Below, in pieces: positions 1 to 10,922 of a stretch of 27,635 bases of DNA (position 1 is its first letter; each line of letters opens with the position of its first letter). The translations under genes were made by a program, and so were the position numbers. The notes beneath the pieces were generated by a model. The model did not search any database. It was given only the letters and a program-made list of their open reading frames with translations, and was not told the origin of the DNA. The DNA comes from Azolla pinnata (lineage: Eukaryota > Streptophyta > Polypodiopsida > Salviniales > Salviniaceae), in the NCBI GenBank assembly GCA_037176905.1, contig JBBBWG010005681.1, forward strand, positions 1-27,635, written 5' to 3'.

Positions 1-250
1 CCCCCACTTGGCGCGAGGTCACTTGCCCAGAGCGCCGGTCCCGGCTCCACGTGGCGCGCAGCCATTGGCCGGGCTGGACCGGACCACCCCCCCGGGATTC
101 GTATCATACTCGACCAGAAGTCCGGGAACCGCGTACGTATAAAATACGTACATGTTGTTTCCTGTTTTTATACGCAGGCTCGAGAATACGGGTCCGGTAT
201 ATGGACCCGGCAAAATACCTCGAAACGAAATCGCACGTACATACATCGTA
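1..250. other. GC-rich upstream DNA with short inverted repeats
   Basis: No convincing gene. The stretch is GC-rich at the very left and then carries recurring CGTAT/ATACG words. Two inverted repeats stand out: 133-151 (arms GTACGTAT and ATACGTAC around AAA) and 189-209 (arms CGGGTCC and GGACCCG around 7 nt). Similar ATACGG/CCGTAT-rich DNA returns at about 21785-21860 and 22340-22620. The short ORFs here are low in complexity and overlap on both strands, so none is called. Confidence 0.5.
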
Positions 251-421
251 CTGTCCGTTGCTTCTCTCCGCGGCACGAGTTCGCATACATTACACTGTCC
301 GTTGCTTCTCTCCGCGGCGCGATTTCGCATACATTAATTATACCGTCTGTTGCTTCTCTCCGCGGCGCGATTTCGCATACATTAATTATACCGTTTGTTG
401 CTTCTCTCCGCCGAGCTCATC
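251..421. repeat. Tandem repeat, four units of 44-48 bp
   Basis: The phrase GTTGCTTCTCTCCGC recurs at 257, 301, 349 and 397, giving periods of 44, 48 and 48 bp. Each unit continues into CGGCGCGATTTCGCATACATT except the last, which diverges after CCGC. Units two and three are nearly identical, which indicates recent duplication. Short ORFs reading through the array simply repeat the unit and are not genes. Confidence 0.9.
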
Positions 422-1030
422 GGAGACCAACGAGGCGTAGCGGGCTCGAGGACGCCGGAACTCGAGGCCGAGTCGTTCGTGAGCTTTTGCTGCTTGATCC
501 GGAACAAAACAAAAACAAAAACAAAACCAAAAAAAAGAAGAAGCTCTTTCGACATCGGCAGCTCTGCAAGCTCTGCAAACGCTACCGACTCGGGATTCTG
601 GCTGGAAAAATCGGAGGCGGAAGCCCGGCCCAGCAATGGTCGCCGACAGATCGTATCGGTAAAACCTCTCTCGGCTCGGAAACCGATCGAGCAGATCGAG
701 CATCTCGTTTGAAGCAAACGTAGGATCGAAAACTCTGTACATGCCCATTCGCAAAAAAGCGCGAGTGCTGCTACTCTACTCCTTGTTATGGGGCATTCTG
801 AGGATAATTTTGACAAGGATCAAGACTACTTTAAAAGCGGCGATGCCAGCCTTCTACGATGAAAGAAATCCGATTCCTCCGGAGACGAAGCTCTCTCGTA
901 TACATGCGGCATAACTATGAAAACCGCCGAATCGAACTCCCCTTTCTGTCTATCCAATGTAATCAATCGTCAAGATACTCCAGAGAAAGCTCATGAGAGA
1001 GAGAGAACAAAAAAAACTCTGTAATCTTAG
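422..1030. other. Upstream region of the PTST1-like gene, no gene seen
   Basis: Holds an A-rich AAAAC-type run at about 503-540, then unremarkable DNA. Overlapping ORFs on both strands (382-816 minus, 395-712 plus) lack recognisable domains and have biased, low-complexity translations. It probably contains distal promoter sequence for the gene that starts downstream; no specific element could be assigned. Confidence 0.4.
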
Positions 1031-1193
1031 TTAATAGCCAAGACATAGCCCTAATTCTTTACCTCTAATTTCTTCTTCTTCTTCTTAATAGCCAAGACAT
1101 AGCTCTAATTCTTTACCTCTAATTTCTTCTTCTTCTTCTCAAACTGTATCTTTGTTAATAGCCAAGACATAACTCCATTTTTTGACCTCTATT

Positions 1194-1228
<35 letters not shown>

Positions 1229-1235
1229 TTCTTCT
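1031..1235. repeat. Three-unit tandem repeat ending in (CTT)n
   Basis: The phrase TTAATAGCCAAGACATA begins at 1031, 1085 and 1155 (periods 54 and 70 bp). Each unit is followed by an ACCTCTA.TTTCTT tail that runs into a CTT microsatellite, and the last CTT run (about 1193-1236) is the longest. It lies just upstream of, or within, the presumed 5'UTR of the PTST1-like gene. CT-rich leaders are common in plant transcripts, so it may be transcribed. Confidence 0.85.
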
Positions 1236-1739
1236 TTGTCTTTGATTTTGTGTTTCTTTTATGTGGCTCTCAATTGGTGGGCACATTTCCTTCCACAGAT
1301 CGCTCACATGGGCGATGCAGTTGCTGTCGATTCTCTGTAATGCTTCCCCAGCACCCTTCCTTCTTCTTCTGGCATCCAACAGAGGTGAATGCTCCTCCTT
1401 TCTCTCGCTGTGCTGCTGTATGTATCTCTCGTCTGCCTTCCCTCGCCGTTGTCTTCATGTATAGTCTCAAAAGAGAGCTGTAGAGCCAGGGCAGTTTCTC
1501 CTTCAAAACCTTTGCTTTCGTTCGTTTTTTCTTTTTTGATTAGCTAAGAGTAGAGCAGAGTCGAGCATCGGAGGCTTGTTTGCTTTCGGATCAGTTCTCC
1601 CGATAAGCTCATGGTAAAAAGCCAAGAAATTTGGCAAGCAGTTCGGGAAAGTTTTCTTCGACTTCTGACTTGTGGTCATGATAGTATTAGCATATGTAGG
1701 GGGTGGGAGCATTGTTAAGAGAAAGGAGGCTATTCAGTC
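1236..1739 (+). other. Probable 5'UTR/leader of the PTST1-like gene
   Basis: Lies between the CTT repeat and the first coding ATG proposed at 1740. It contains several upstream ATGs (for example 1261 and 1308) whose frames close before the main coding frame, so it would act as a uORF-containing leader. An in-frame TAA lies shortly before the ATG at 1740. No TATA box was identified with confidence, and the transcription start is not determinable by eye. Confidence 0.4.
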
Positions 1740-4700
1740 ATGCACAGGTAAGATAGTTTAACTGCGCATATATACTGTATGGATTTCCTTTTATTGCACA
1801 AATGAAAAGGAGGCTTAGACAGCTACTAGAAATAAAGATTTCCATCTATTTGTTGCAGTGTTTATTCATGTGGGTTGTGTGCCCGGAGACGTGCAAACTA
1901 TCTCCCGGTTCTGTGTCATGAGAAAACGAGCTTAAGCAGGCATGTTTCTGGAAATGATCAAAATGATGACAAGTTTATGACTGATAAAGGGTAATGTAGA
2001 GATGGGATGGGTTTCAAACACTCATTCTGTATCACAACTCATGTTTGGGGGTAAACCAGAATACCCATTTTATGATTTTGTTGAGGGTGTTTGATGAAGG
2101 TAAATTTCCCACCCATTGAGAAGAGTTCAAACCAGAATTCTTCATTGGTACAACCCAAATGGTGGTTCTATGTCATTACCATGATCAAGGGAGTCAGATG
2201 AACGGACAGTCCTTGCATGGAACCAAAATCATCATTCTATGTGGGGATGCGGAGGGTTTTGAATATCCATTCTATAAGAAAGTAAGTTGAAGAAGGGCAT
2301 TCCAGGTATTGAGTTTGGGAGGGTATTCCCTTGAAGGTCTATATATGTGCACGTGTTATTGATATGGGGAAAAAATCATTGTTTTTTTCCATAGAACTCT
2401 GGAATAATCTAGATGTTTCTCGAGTCAGGCTTTTCCCACTGGCAACTGTCATTATAGTCTGCAACACGGTTTGGAATTTTCTAAATCTATTTTCATCTCT
2501 TTCATCTACTTCATTCGAGTGGCTTATGTATGGGACTTTTCCCTCTCACTCGTTGATTCACGTACAATCAATACTAGCTTCGTTTCTTGAGAAATATTTT
2601 ACATGCATAAACACATAATTAATGTTTGCGCTCGTTGCATATGAAATGATGTATCATGGATAGGCTGACAAGGGGGAAGAAATTTGTAATGCTTCTAGGC
2701 ATAATACAGGAGAGCTATTAAGATTTCAATTACATTTTGAGAATTGTTTTCTGTGTAAAGTCCATTGTCAATTATGGTTGAAGCCCAGACTTTCAAAACC
2801 GAATCATAACCTGAAGCCATGGAAAATGGTAAAGCTTGAGTTTCATAGCATGCAAGTTTGAGAATGATGGTTTTATTGACCATAAACCAAAACCTTTTGT
2901 TCATGAACTTGTATGGATTCTATAACTCTTTATGTATTTATGTCTTACTTCTTTGGTTTATGATATGATTGGATTTGGTGAACTGTAGTTTTAGGTGATG
3001 GAGCTTGTCAATAAATGCAATATCCCATGGGTGAATGGTACAGCTTTAAGGGAAAGGCAGACACACAAATCACAAGTTCAAGAGATAGGAAGCTTGGTCT
3101 CCAAAGCTACGTTTGAAATAACAAACCAACTGCCTACCAGACACTTAAAAACCAAAAAATGCTGGTCAAGAGTCCAAGTGACTTCAACCAATTCTCCCGC
3201 ATCTTATGCAAACCTGGATGAATCTGGGTATTTTGGCCAACCAACAAGTAAAGAGGAGGTATATGACATTTCATTAGTTTACACAGTTGTTTTAAATGTA
3301 TGCCCTGGTCTATGGGGCTAATCCTTAGGTCAATAAGTATTTGTAAACATGGGTTTATGAAGAAACAATGCCCCGTTGTAAAATTGAATTGCAAGCTTGT
3401 AATGTTGTAAGGCTGAGCACAGGCATACTCTCCCTTTTCTGCATATTGCTGCAACCTAACGAGGACGCATTTGAAGCCATATACCAGAAGTATTTCGCAA
3501 GGTAGGAAATACACCTTAGAGAGTCACAGACTTGAATCTTTCACGTCAAGTTGGGTACACTACATCAAACTGAGATGTAAAATAAGAACACTGGTAAGAT
3601 AGATGAAATGGTGTGATGAAGGAAGAGTCTCAATGCAGTTCGAAGAAATTGCACAGCAAATACTAACAAAGTGGATGTTTTATGTTATATTCTGATATTG
3701 ATTCGCAAACGATTTTTGTGAATGAGATGGCTGAAAAGATGTCTGTTATCTATATGAGCAAGTCAAAAAGAGGGATCAGGTATACCCTAGGAAGGCCAAG
3801 CAATGTGGATTCCTAATCTTTTATTAACCAAAATTAACATTGGCTTGCAATATATGCTATGATTGCATCCTCCCCCCCCACCTCTTTTTTAGTATTAAAA
3901 ATGATATGGTACTTTCATCTGTTTACAAATATATTGGATACCTGATTATTGATGTGTATGGAAATAAATTGTAAATATGAGGCCAAAATGGAAAATGCAT
4001 GTCTATGTCAGCTGAAACTGGGATTCCCTGTCACAGCTAGCAGCAATACGTGAAAGTGCTATGCGTGCAACTCTAATGCGCAGACTAAGTGATGCAAACC
4101 TTTATGGACGACATATACAACGGCAGGTTTGCACCCTCCAATCTGTGGCTTGATTGTAGCTATCGGTATCGTGATCATCTTTGAGGCTTAAATTCATGTA
4201 ATTTTCAACCTAATTCTAATCTCATCCCAATGAACTCAAATGTAATTTTTGTCCAGTTGCTTGAAAAGGAAGCTGCATTATTGAAGTGTAAAGCTGAGCT
4301 AATGGCCATGGAAAGCGAAATAAAGGTTGTTCATCTGTTTTGTTGCTTCCGTTTTATGCATTTTATCTGTTGATTCAGGATATTATCCTATCGCAATTTT
4401 CTGATTGATTGGGAAGCTTTTATTTGATGGGGAGCCACATTGCAAAGAAAAATGTGTTGCATTTGAATATACAATGATTGTACAATTTTTTTTGGAACTA
4501 GTTGATACCTCTATTGGCAAGTTTTCTTTATTTTGGCATTTTTGTGTCGGTCCTTTGAGAAGCATTTCTTTGCAATAACATTTTGTAATGAAATTTCTAA
4601 TTACTCCCATGGATGTGTAATGTTGTCGTCATGGGCAAAATCTTCTCTTTGTTTTTATAAAAGGCTTCTTTCTGGTGGTTAAAATAATTCAAATATTTGT

Positions 4701-6386
4701 CTATTGATTTTTTACTTCCCTTAAGAAGTTCCAGAAGTTAGTTTGATTACTCTCCCGCTTCTTAACCACTAGACTTTGCCTTGAGTTGATTTTTGTTGTC
4801 TTATGTTTTCTCTTAAATTCTTTGACATAGTTCATCACTTCAACTTTCTTAATGCTTGAAGAGGTTATAGTGTTTGAGGCATTTTGACATTGTAACTAAA
4901 ATTACTTACATGATTAACTCGTGGCTTTCTGCATATATTCTGGAAATATTGCCATAGTACGCCAACATGTGCTTTAATTTACTAACATATTTTGTGTCTG
5001 AATTAGTTTAGGACCAGTAATGCTGTATCGTGGTTCTCATAGGTTTTATGAAATATTTGATGCACACACTGCCAAAACATTGGAGACAATGATGTCTTTA
5101 TCATATAAAAAAGTTCAAGCTTGATGGCTCCTACTATCTTTTGGAAACCTACAGAACCTATTGCACTTGGCTCAGCAAGTTGCTAGTGGAGGAGGGTCGA
5201 GAAAAATCAATGGAAAATATATCCAGTCTCATATCGCAGTCAAACTTGAAGGTGATACTTTTGTTTTTAATGTAGTCCTGTAAATTTTTTCCACATCAAA
5301 GTTATGTACTGGTCTTAAGATTTTGTAAAACCGTTTTTTACTCAAGAGCTGCATGAACTCATGTCTCGGCAAGTTGAAGATATTGATAGAGTGTGTTATC
5401 GGGACGTACCACTTGTCTGGTATGGTATGGCAGAGGTAAGCGTGAGTTTTCGACTCATAATCATAGAAGCAACTCATCTTGTTAATTTTTATCATAATAG
5501 CAGATTCTCTGTTCTGTGTCGTAAGTACCATGTTTCTAATTGAAGTATTAGAAACATGGTTGAGATCATTTTCTCCTACCTAGACATATGGGTTTAGATC
5601 GCCGACAAGTACAGGGTTTTTGAAGAAGCCCTAATTCCAAAACTCAAAACTCTGACATGTACATTGCATATGGGCAAAATCGAAAATGTATTCACATTTG
5701 ATTTCATTATATTCTGTATGTAGCATGTGCAAGTTATGGGTTCATTTGATGGTTGGTCCCAAGGCCAACCAATGTCTCCGGAGGCATCGGGCTATTTCAC
5801 GAAGTTTTCCACCACTCTGAAACTACGACCCGGACGGTAATTCCAGCATCTTCTTCTCTATCTGTATATTATTTTCAATGGCACAAGAAATTATGTATGA
5901 AACCTTGATGTGATGCATTAAGCTGTAATGCTTGAAATTCTAGGATAGAGCGACCTTGATAACAAGAATGAAATGGAACTACGAAAGCTCCCCTTTCCTT
6001 GTTCTTGCCACCAAGATGAGATTAATCTGCAATAAAACACTGTACGATTCAGTTATAATTTCCATGGTAATGTACTCTGCATATCAACAAGAGCTGTGTA
6101 CAATGTGACATGACCCTTGGGGGTCGATTGGATTAAGGTAGGCCAAAAGGAGATTAATTCGTGAAATAGCTAAAATTCTATGAGGTTGCATGTTGAATCA
6201 TCAAAGCAGTCTTGCAAACTCAGTAAATTAGTCTTCCCTGAAGGGGCAAAATGCTGATAATGAGATGGCCTTCCCATGTATAGGTATCAGATCAAGTTCA
6301 TGGTGGATGGAGAGTGGAAGCTGTCCCAGGAACTGGCGCAAGTTGGCGAAGGCTTGACAGTAAACAATTTGCTGGTTGTTACATAA
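1740..6386 (+). CDS. PTST1: PTST1-like starch protein (plastid, coiled coil plus CBM48), nine exons
   Basis: Exons: 1740-1747, 1859-1990, 3051-3258 (or 2995-3258), 4037-4126, 4257-4325, 5155-5251, 5347-5435, 5724-5836, 6284-6386. From 3258 onward every GT..AG border and phase joins cleanly. The model gives 302 residues, close to the usual size of about 280. The N-terminus is Arg/Ser-rich and suits a plastid transit peptide. Residues 117-185 form a charged helix (LLEKEAALLKCKAEL) followed by GGGSRKINGKYIQSH. Residues 224-302 are a carbohydrate-binding module 48: VQVMGSFDGWSQ, LKLRPGRYQIKF, MVDGEWK, GEGLTVNNLLVV. In Arabidopsis, PTST1 binds granule-bound starch synthase through its coiled coil and carries it to starch granules for amylose synthesis; that role is transferred by family resemblance. 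The weak point is the exon 2/3 junction: donor 1991 fits acceptor 3050, while the better-looking acceptor 2994 needs a poor donor at 1944 (305 residues). The first exon carries only eight coding bases, so the start is tentative. Confidence 0.85.
1991..2994. other. Large intron of the PTST1-like gene, no gene seen
   Basis: About 1 kb, AT-rich, with one 95-codon ORF (2331-2618) that has no recognisable domain. A small exon of length 1 modulo 3 could hide here, because that would reconcile the donor at 1991 with the acceptor at 2994. I tested one candidate ending at a GAAG|GTAAAT donor near 2100 and it hits a stop. The other long introns of this gene (3259-4036, 4326-5154) also show no additional coding signal. 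Confidence 0.45.
5527..5560. repeat. Perfect 14-bp inverted repeat (hairpin) in a PTST1 intron
   Basis: Arms ACCATGTTTCTAAT (5527-5540) and its exact reverse complement (5547-5560) flank a 6-nt loop, within the intron 5436-5723. A stem this long is unlikely in random AT-rich sequence of this length. It is too short for a typical plant microRNA precursor. It may be a remnant of a small inverted-repeat element. Confidence 0.8.
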
Positions 6387-7090
6387 GCATCAAATTTATA
6401 TGGGGTGATTGATTCGTCTCCATTGTAACATCATTACCTTCCTGTACACAAATCATTCTTCCCTCTTGTACTTCTATGACACAATTTTTGCCTGAGTGAA
6501 TGGATTGCTTCCTAAGATGGCAATACTAGTAATTACATTTCAATCAAGGCCTTTCTGTTACCGTTTTTTTCTGGAAGAGATGTTTCTACTGAGATGGAGC
6601 ATAAGCATATATATTATCATACCTTTTTTCATGCTATAAGTGGGTGGTCTAGGTAACCAAACCAGGGCCTGATGACACCGTATCGCGGTGCTCATAATTC
6701 CTTTTGAAACAGGCCATGGCTGATGAAATCATTTGGAATACAATTGTGTGGAAATGCAAAATCTTTTCATGACATTGGTGTATATGATAACAAAATCGTG
6801 CAAAGAATGCTGCATTTCAGTGATGAAATCGAGGGTTTGCGGAAAAAGCAGACATCCTTGATGGATTACGTCGATGCTCGTTGTTGGATCACCATCGTTG
6901 CCGTCATCATCTTCACAAAATCCATCAACTTTGGCAGATGAGAAGGGCAATGATTGCAATTTCCAAAAGCAGAAACAGGGTAGGTTTTTGCTTCAACCAG
7001 CACCATCATCATCATCACCCGTGCTCTCCCATGCCTTTTTGCATGCATCCTGCATTCAGGCCTTAGCAATGTCGGGGCCAAGCGGCATCC
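6387..7090. other. Intergenic: PTST1 3' end and PPR leader
   Basis: Holds the presumed 3'UTR of the PTST1-like gene and the leader of the PPR gene. An ORF at 6723-6941 (72 codons) and one at 6874-7146 overlap in different frames and neither resembles a known family. A CATCAT microsatellite lies at about 7003-7017. An in-frame TAG at 7064-7066 closes the frame upstream of the PPR start. No separate gene is supported. Confidence 0.5.
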
Positions 7091-9181
7091 ATGGCATCTT
7101 TCTCGCAGCTCGCAGCTTGGAACTCAACCATAAGAACACATCTTAGACAGAAGCAGCCCTCCATGGCTCTACAGACCTTCCATCAGATGCTCCAAGAATC
7201 TGTTCACCCCGACATGGATATGTTTGTGAGCCTACTTTCTGTATGTGCAAACATGGCCGACATTAGCCTTGGCAAGAGAACTCATGCTTGTATGTGTTCA
7301 GGTATCTGTATACACAATGACATTAGGGCAGGAAACGCGCTCATCAACATGTATGGAAAATGTGGGAGCATCGAAGATGCCCTCCACATATTTGATATAA
7401 TTCAGCAAAGAGATTTGATCTCATGGTCTGCAATGGTATCAGTATATGCCAAGCATGGACAGGATGAATCATCGTTTCATATGTTTAGAAGTATGCAAGA
7501 AGAAGGTATATTACCAAACCGGGTTACATTCATAAGCATTCTGTCAGCTTGTGCTCATTCCATGTCTGTAGAGGAAGGAAAAAGGATTCATGCCCAAATC
7601 ATTCGATGCGATGGTGATGTGGTTCTCAAGACTGCCCTTGTCAATTTCTATGGTAAATGTAGTAAATCGAACGATGCACGAGCTGTTTTCGAGACAATAA
7701 CTGATCGTGATGTGATTTCCTGGAATGCCATTATTACAGCCTCGGTTCATGATAATCGAGGCCAATCAGTATTCCAATTGTTCAATCAAATGCGATCAGG
7801 AGGATTCAGACCTGATCGAGTGACCTTTACGAGCATGATCGATGCGTGTGCAAACCATTTCCTTCTTGCTGAGGGAATGATACTACATGCCCACATAATG
7901 GAAGAAGATTTTTACCAGGATATTGTGGTTGCGACTGGGCTGTTTGATATGTACGGTAGATGTGGTAGCATTGAGGATTCTTGTAAGGTATTCAAGCAAA
8001 TACCAAATCGTAACGTTATCACTTGGAATGCAATGATTGCTGTTTACGGACAACACGGGCTGGGCAAGGAAGCTATTCATGTTTTCACAGAGATGGAGAA
8101 AGAAGGCGTGGCTACCGACAATATAACGTTTATCAGTGTAGTTGATGCATGTGCACGGCTTTCAACCCCATCAGAAGGTCAGCGTATGCATTCGTATACT
8201 ATCACAAAGGGACTGGACTCGGATCGTGCCATCGGAAATGCATTGATTAATATGTACGGGAAACATGAAAGAATAGATGACGCACAATGCGTTTTTGAAA
8301 AGATGAGGGATTGGGATGTTGTTACTTGGACTTCCATGATCACAATTTATTCTCAAGAAGGACGAAGCCGAGAAGCACTTCGAATCTTCGAAAAAATGCG
8401 AGATGCCAAGGTAAAACCAGACAAGGTGGCTTTTATAAGTGGCCTTGCTGCATGCACAACTCACATGGCAATGGCTGATGGCAAGCAAATGCATGCTTAT
8501 ATCATTGATAGTGGAGTAGAAATGGATATCAACATGGGGAATGCCCTGGTTACTATGTACGCTAAATGTGGTAACGTAGGTGCTGCTCTTGAAATCTTCA
8601 ACGAAATGCCCAATCAGGATTTAATTTCATGGAATGCCGTGATAACTGCATTTGCACAGCACGGTTTGGGGAGAGAAGCTATCCAACTGTGCCATAGAAT
8701 GCGCCGCAAAGGCTTTTCACCGTCCAAAATCACATTCGTGGGTGTTCTCACCGCATGCAGTCATGCTGGGTTGATCGACGAAGGTGGTTGTTTCTTCAGA
8801 TGTATGAATGAGTACAAGGGTATAGAACTCGATGTAGATCATCAGGATTGCATGATTGATTTGTACGGTCGATCAGGATGTTTATTGGAGGCAGAAGTCT
8901 TGATAAACAGGATGCCATTCCAGCCAACACCTTTATCTTGTTTAGCCTTGCTTGGATCCTGCAAACTTGTTTCTGATATAAACCGAGGAGAATGCATCGC
9001 TCGAATGCTCTATGAGTTGGACCCTAGCAATGCAGCTCCGTATGTGATGCTTTCAAATATTTATGTTGCAGCTGAGAAGGAGGCTGACTTCAACGATGTA
9101 CTCGTTATAGATGATGTATTTGACGTAAGGCAGCAACACGATATCCTTGATTGGGAGTTACAATCACCAGTCTTCATTTAA
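7091..9181 (+). CDS. PLS-class pentatricopeptide repeat protein, E1-type end, no DYW
   Basis: Single-exon ORF of 696 residues. The protein is almost wholly PPR motifs in the P-L-S pattern: six-fold WNxxI/WSAM signatures (LISWSAMVSVYAKHG, VITWNAMIAVYGQHG, LISWNAVITAFAQHG), LINMYGKCGSIEDA-type S motifs and GKRIHAQII-type L motifs, about 17 repeats in all. Near residues 560-650 it passes through FVGVLTACSHAG and MPFQPTP to ELDPSNAAPYVMLSNIY, the E1 region. After SNIYVAAEK the usual E2/E+ segment and DYW deaminase are absent and replaced by about 33 acidic residues without family resemblance. PPR-PLS proteins bind organellar RNA and usually serve C-to-U editing; without DYW this one would need a partner, act in another RNA step, or be a decayed copy. 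It begins directly in a PPR motif without an obvious transit peptide. An in-frame stop at 7064 supports the start unless an upstream exon exists. Confidence 0.93.
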   Translation: MASFSQLAAWNSTIRTHLRQKQPSMALQTFHQMLQESVHPDMDMFVSLLSVCANMADISLGKRTHACMCSGICIHNDIRAGNALINMYGKCGSIEDALHIFDIIQQRDLISWSAMVSVYAKHGQDESSFHMFRSMQEEGILPNRVTFISILSACAHSMSVEEGKRIHAQIIRCDGDVVLKTALVNFYGKCSKSNDARAVFETITDRDVISWNAIITASVHDNRGQSVFQLFNQMRSGGFRPDRVTFTSMIDACANHFLLAEGMILHAHIMEEDFYQDIVVATGLFDMYGRCGSIEDSCKVFKQIPNRNVITWNAMIAVYGQHGLGKEAIHVFTEMEKEGVATDNITFISVVDACARLSTPSEGQRMHSYTITKGLDSDRAIGNALINMYGKHERIDDAQCVFEKMRDWDVVTWTSMITIYSQEGRSREALRIFEKMRDAKVKPDKVAFISGLAACTTHMAMADGKQMHAYIIDSGVEMDINMGNALVTMYAKCGNVGAALEIFNEMPNQDLISWNAVITAFAQHGLGREAIQLCHRMRRKGFSPSKITFVGVLTACSHAGLIDEGGCFFRCMNEYKGIELDVDHQDCMIDLYGRSGCLLEAEVLINRMPFQPTPLSCLALLGSCKLVSDINRGECIARMLYELDPSNAAPYVMLSNIYVAAEKEADFNDVLVIDDVFDVRQQHDILDWELQSPVFI

Positions 9182-10922
9182 GAGTCAACATTTAGAAATT
9201 CTCGATTGATTATGGGGGCATTCCGATGTGCAATTGGAGATTCTGAACAATGTTTTAAAAATGCACATCCCCAAGGTGTAAGTAAGCTCATTTGAGATTA
9301 CAATGGAAAGAAAGCATATCTGAAATATACTGCTGAATAGGTATGTTTTCTACACATCGCTTACAATCATCAGCGATGGTATTATATTACATTCACTGAT
9401 AGTGTTGACACAACAAACTCGCGTTGTATAATGCTTGTACAGAGAATGAGAATCTAAACCGATTACGAATGCGGGCTGAAATCGATACATAAATTAGATG
9501 AATGTTAAGGAAACCACCTTGTTCAAGTACAAGTACAATCGAGGTACCTTGCATCACTAGCAAAGCAAGAAACATGTTATGAAAGTGCTTTCAAGAAGGG
9601 CAAGTGGAGCCATGAAAATGCAAACCACCAATTGCAACACTATTTATGTCCTTAAAACAACTATTTCGCTCTCAAAATGAAGAATTGGTGATTCTAATAA
9701 GCTTTGAAAGTGAATTGCATGGGATCTTAACATTTCTGTTTAAATGACCAGATTTGCTTGATGTTCAGAGTGTTGTGCATATATTTGGTATGGAGAATTC
9801 CGAATTCTATTCTCCTTTTAACTGCCAAAATCTATATTGAGGGTTTATTTATCAATGCTGGGGAGTCTTTGCTTAGCCTTTGAAGGTCGCAGTGGTTTAA
9901 CACTTTAAAATGAAGAGCTTTACCATCAACAAACTTTGGATGTACATTGACTTGCATTAACAGTGCTTAAAGAGGATGGCAATGCAAGACAACTCTATAC
10001 AGCAAAATCGTTCTTATGCCAGAAGTCTCACATTTTACATTGGAATTCTGCAGAACCACGGAAAAAAGCTCTTATCTGCTCAAACATGCCTCCCTGCACT
10101 TTTTGTATTTCCACTACCTGGTTGGTATGCTCTATTGGAGAGGTATGGAAAATTTTCTGTTTAATCACCCTCTAAAGCGAATGCTGAGCCACTCAAACTG
10201 GTAACATATAAACTCTCATGTTTTATGGTTTGAAAATGCATCAATTACGATTCAATGTAATCAGCTAATTCTGAGCTAGCCCAGAGCAGATGAAGCAACT
10301 CAAATAAAAGGTATATATTTCTCTTGGTTTAATCTTGCAGAATCAATGCAACCAGTACCTGTTGTTGAGCACATTGTTTAAAACTCATGAAATTTCATTT
10401 TCTCAGTTTTACCAGTTACTGCAGAATCAGCTCAGCTGCTATTGCGATGCTACTTACTGCAGCTTTTACTCGAGGTAGTTTGAGCAGTTAAACCGCAGAA
10501 CCTGATGAGAATCACCAAGGTAGAGATTCCAACATAAATTTCATATAGGAATAGTAGAAGCACCCTTGTGAACATTTTCTTAGAGATTCCAAAGATTACA
10601 GATAGGGGACAAACCCATGCTTGGGAGTTTTAAGATGTAGCAAAATTTCAATCAAAGATATTTAGTTTGATTTACAAGATCTGTTCTATAGCTCATTACG
10701 TTTCCTGTAATGGATAGCCATGCTAAATTTACAGAAATAGATATGTGAATTGAAGTGCCACCACCATTGCTAGCTCGTACACATTTTAGTAGTGAATTAT
10801 TCTCGACATGACAAAGCTTTACATAAACCTGTATTAACTGTGGTGCCACCAAGTCAAAATTGTATCATTTCTAAAGAATGCTCGACAATCATACTTCCTT
10901 TGCTCTCGAGATTCCACCGAAC
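9182..10922. other. Intergenic region between convergent genes, no gene seen
   Basis: About 1.7 kb of AT-rich DNA between the PPR stop and the minus-strand stop at 10923. It should contain both 3'UTRs. ORFs at 9393-9575, 9963-10175 and 10652-10852 are short, overlap in several frames and show no domain. A short word TAGAGATTCCAA recurs at about 10519 and 10581. No DYW-like sequence was found downstream of the PPR stop. Confidence 0.55.

Noticed and set aside
251-421. Possible CRISPR-like array
   Set aside because: Units are directly contiguous without unique spacers, and the genome is eukaryotic.
382-816. Minus-strand 144- and 122-codon ORFs
   Set aside because: Mutually overlapping, low-complexity Phe/Val runs from an AAAAC-rich stretch; no domain, start context or splice partners found.
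6960-7010. Similarity between GGGTAGGTTTTTGCTTCAACCA here and GGGTGGGTTTTGTTTCAACCA near 14701
   Set aside because: Only about 20 bases match and flanks diverge, so shared origin cannot be argued by eye.
7544-8494. Minus-strand ORFs opposite the PPR gene
   Set aside because: They are mirror images of the repeated PPR codons and lack any separate signal.
9182-9400. A frameshifted E2/DYW tail of the PPR gene
   Set aside because: I looked for PG.SWIE, HP or CxxC-type signatures in all three forward frames just after the stop and found none.
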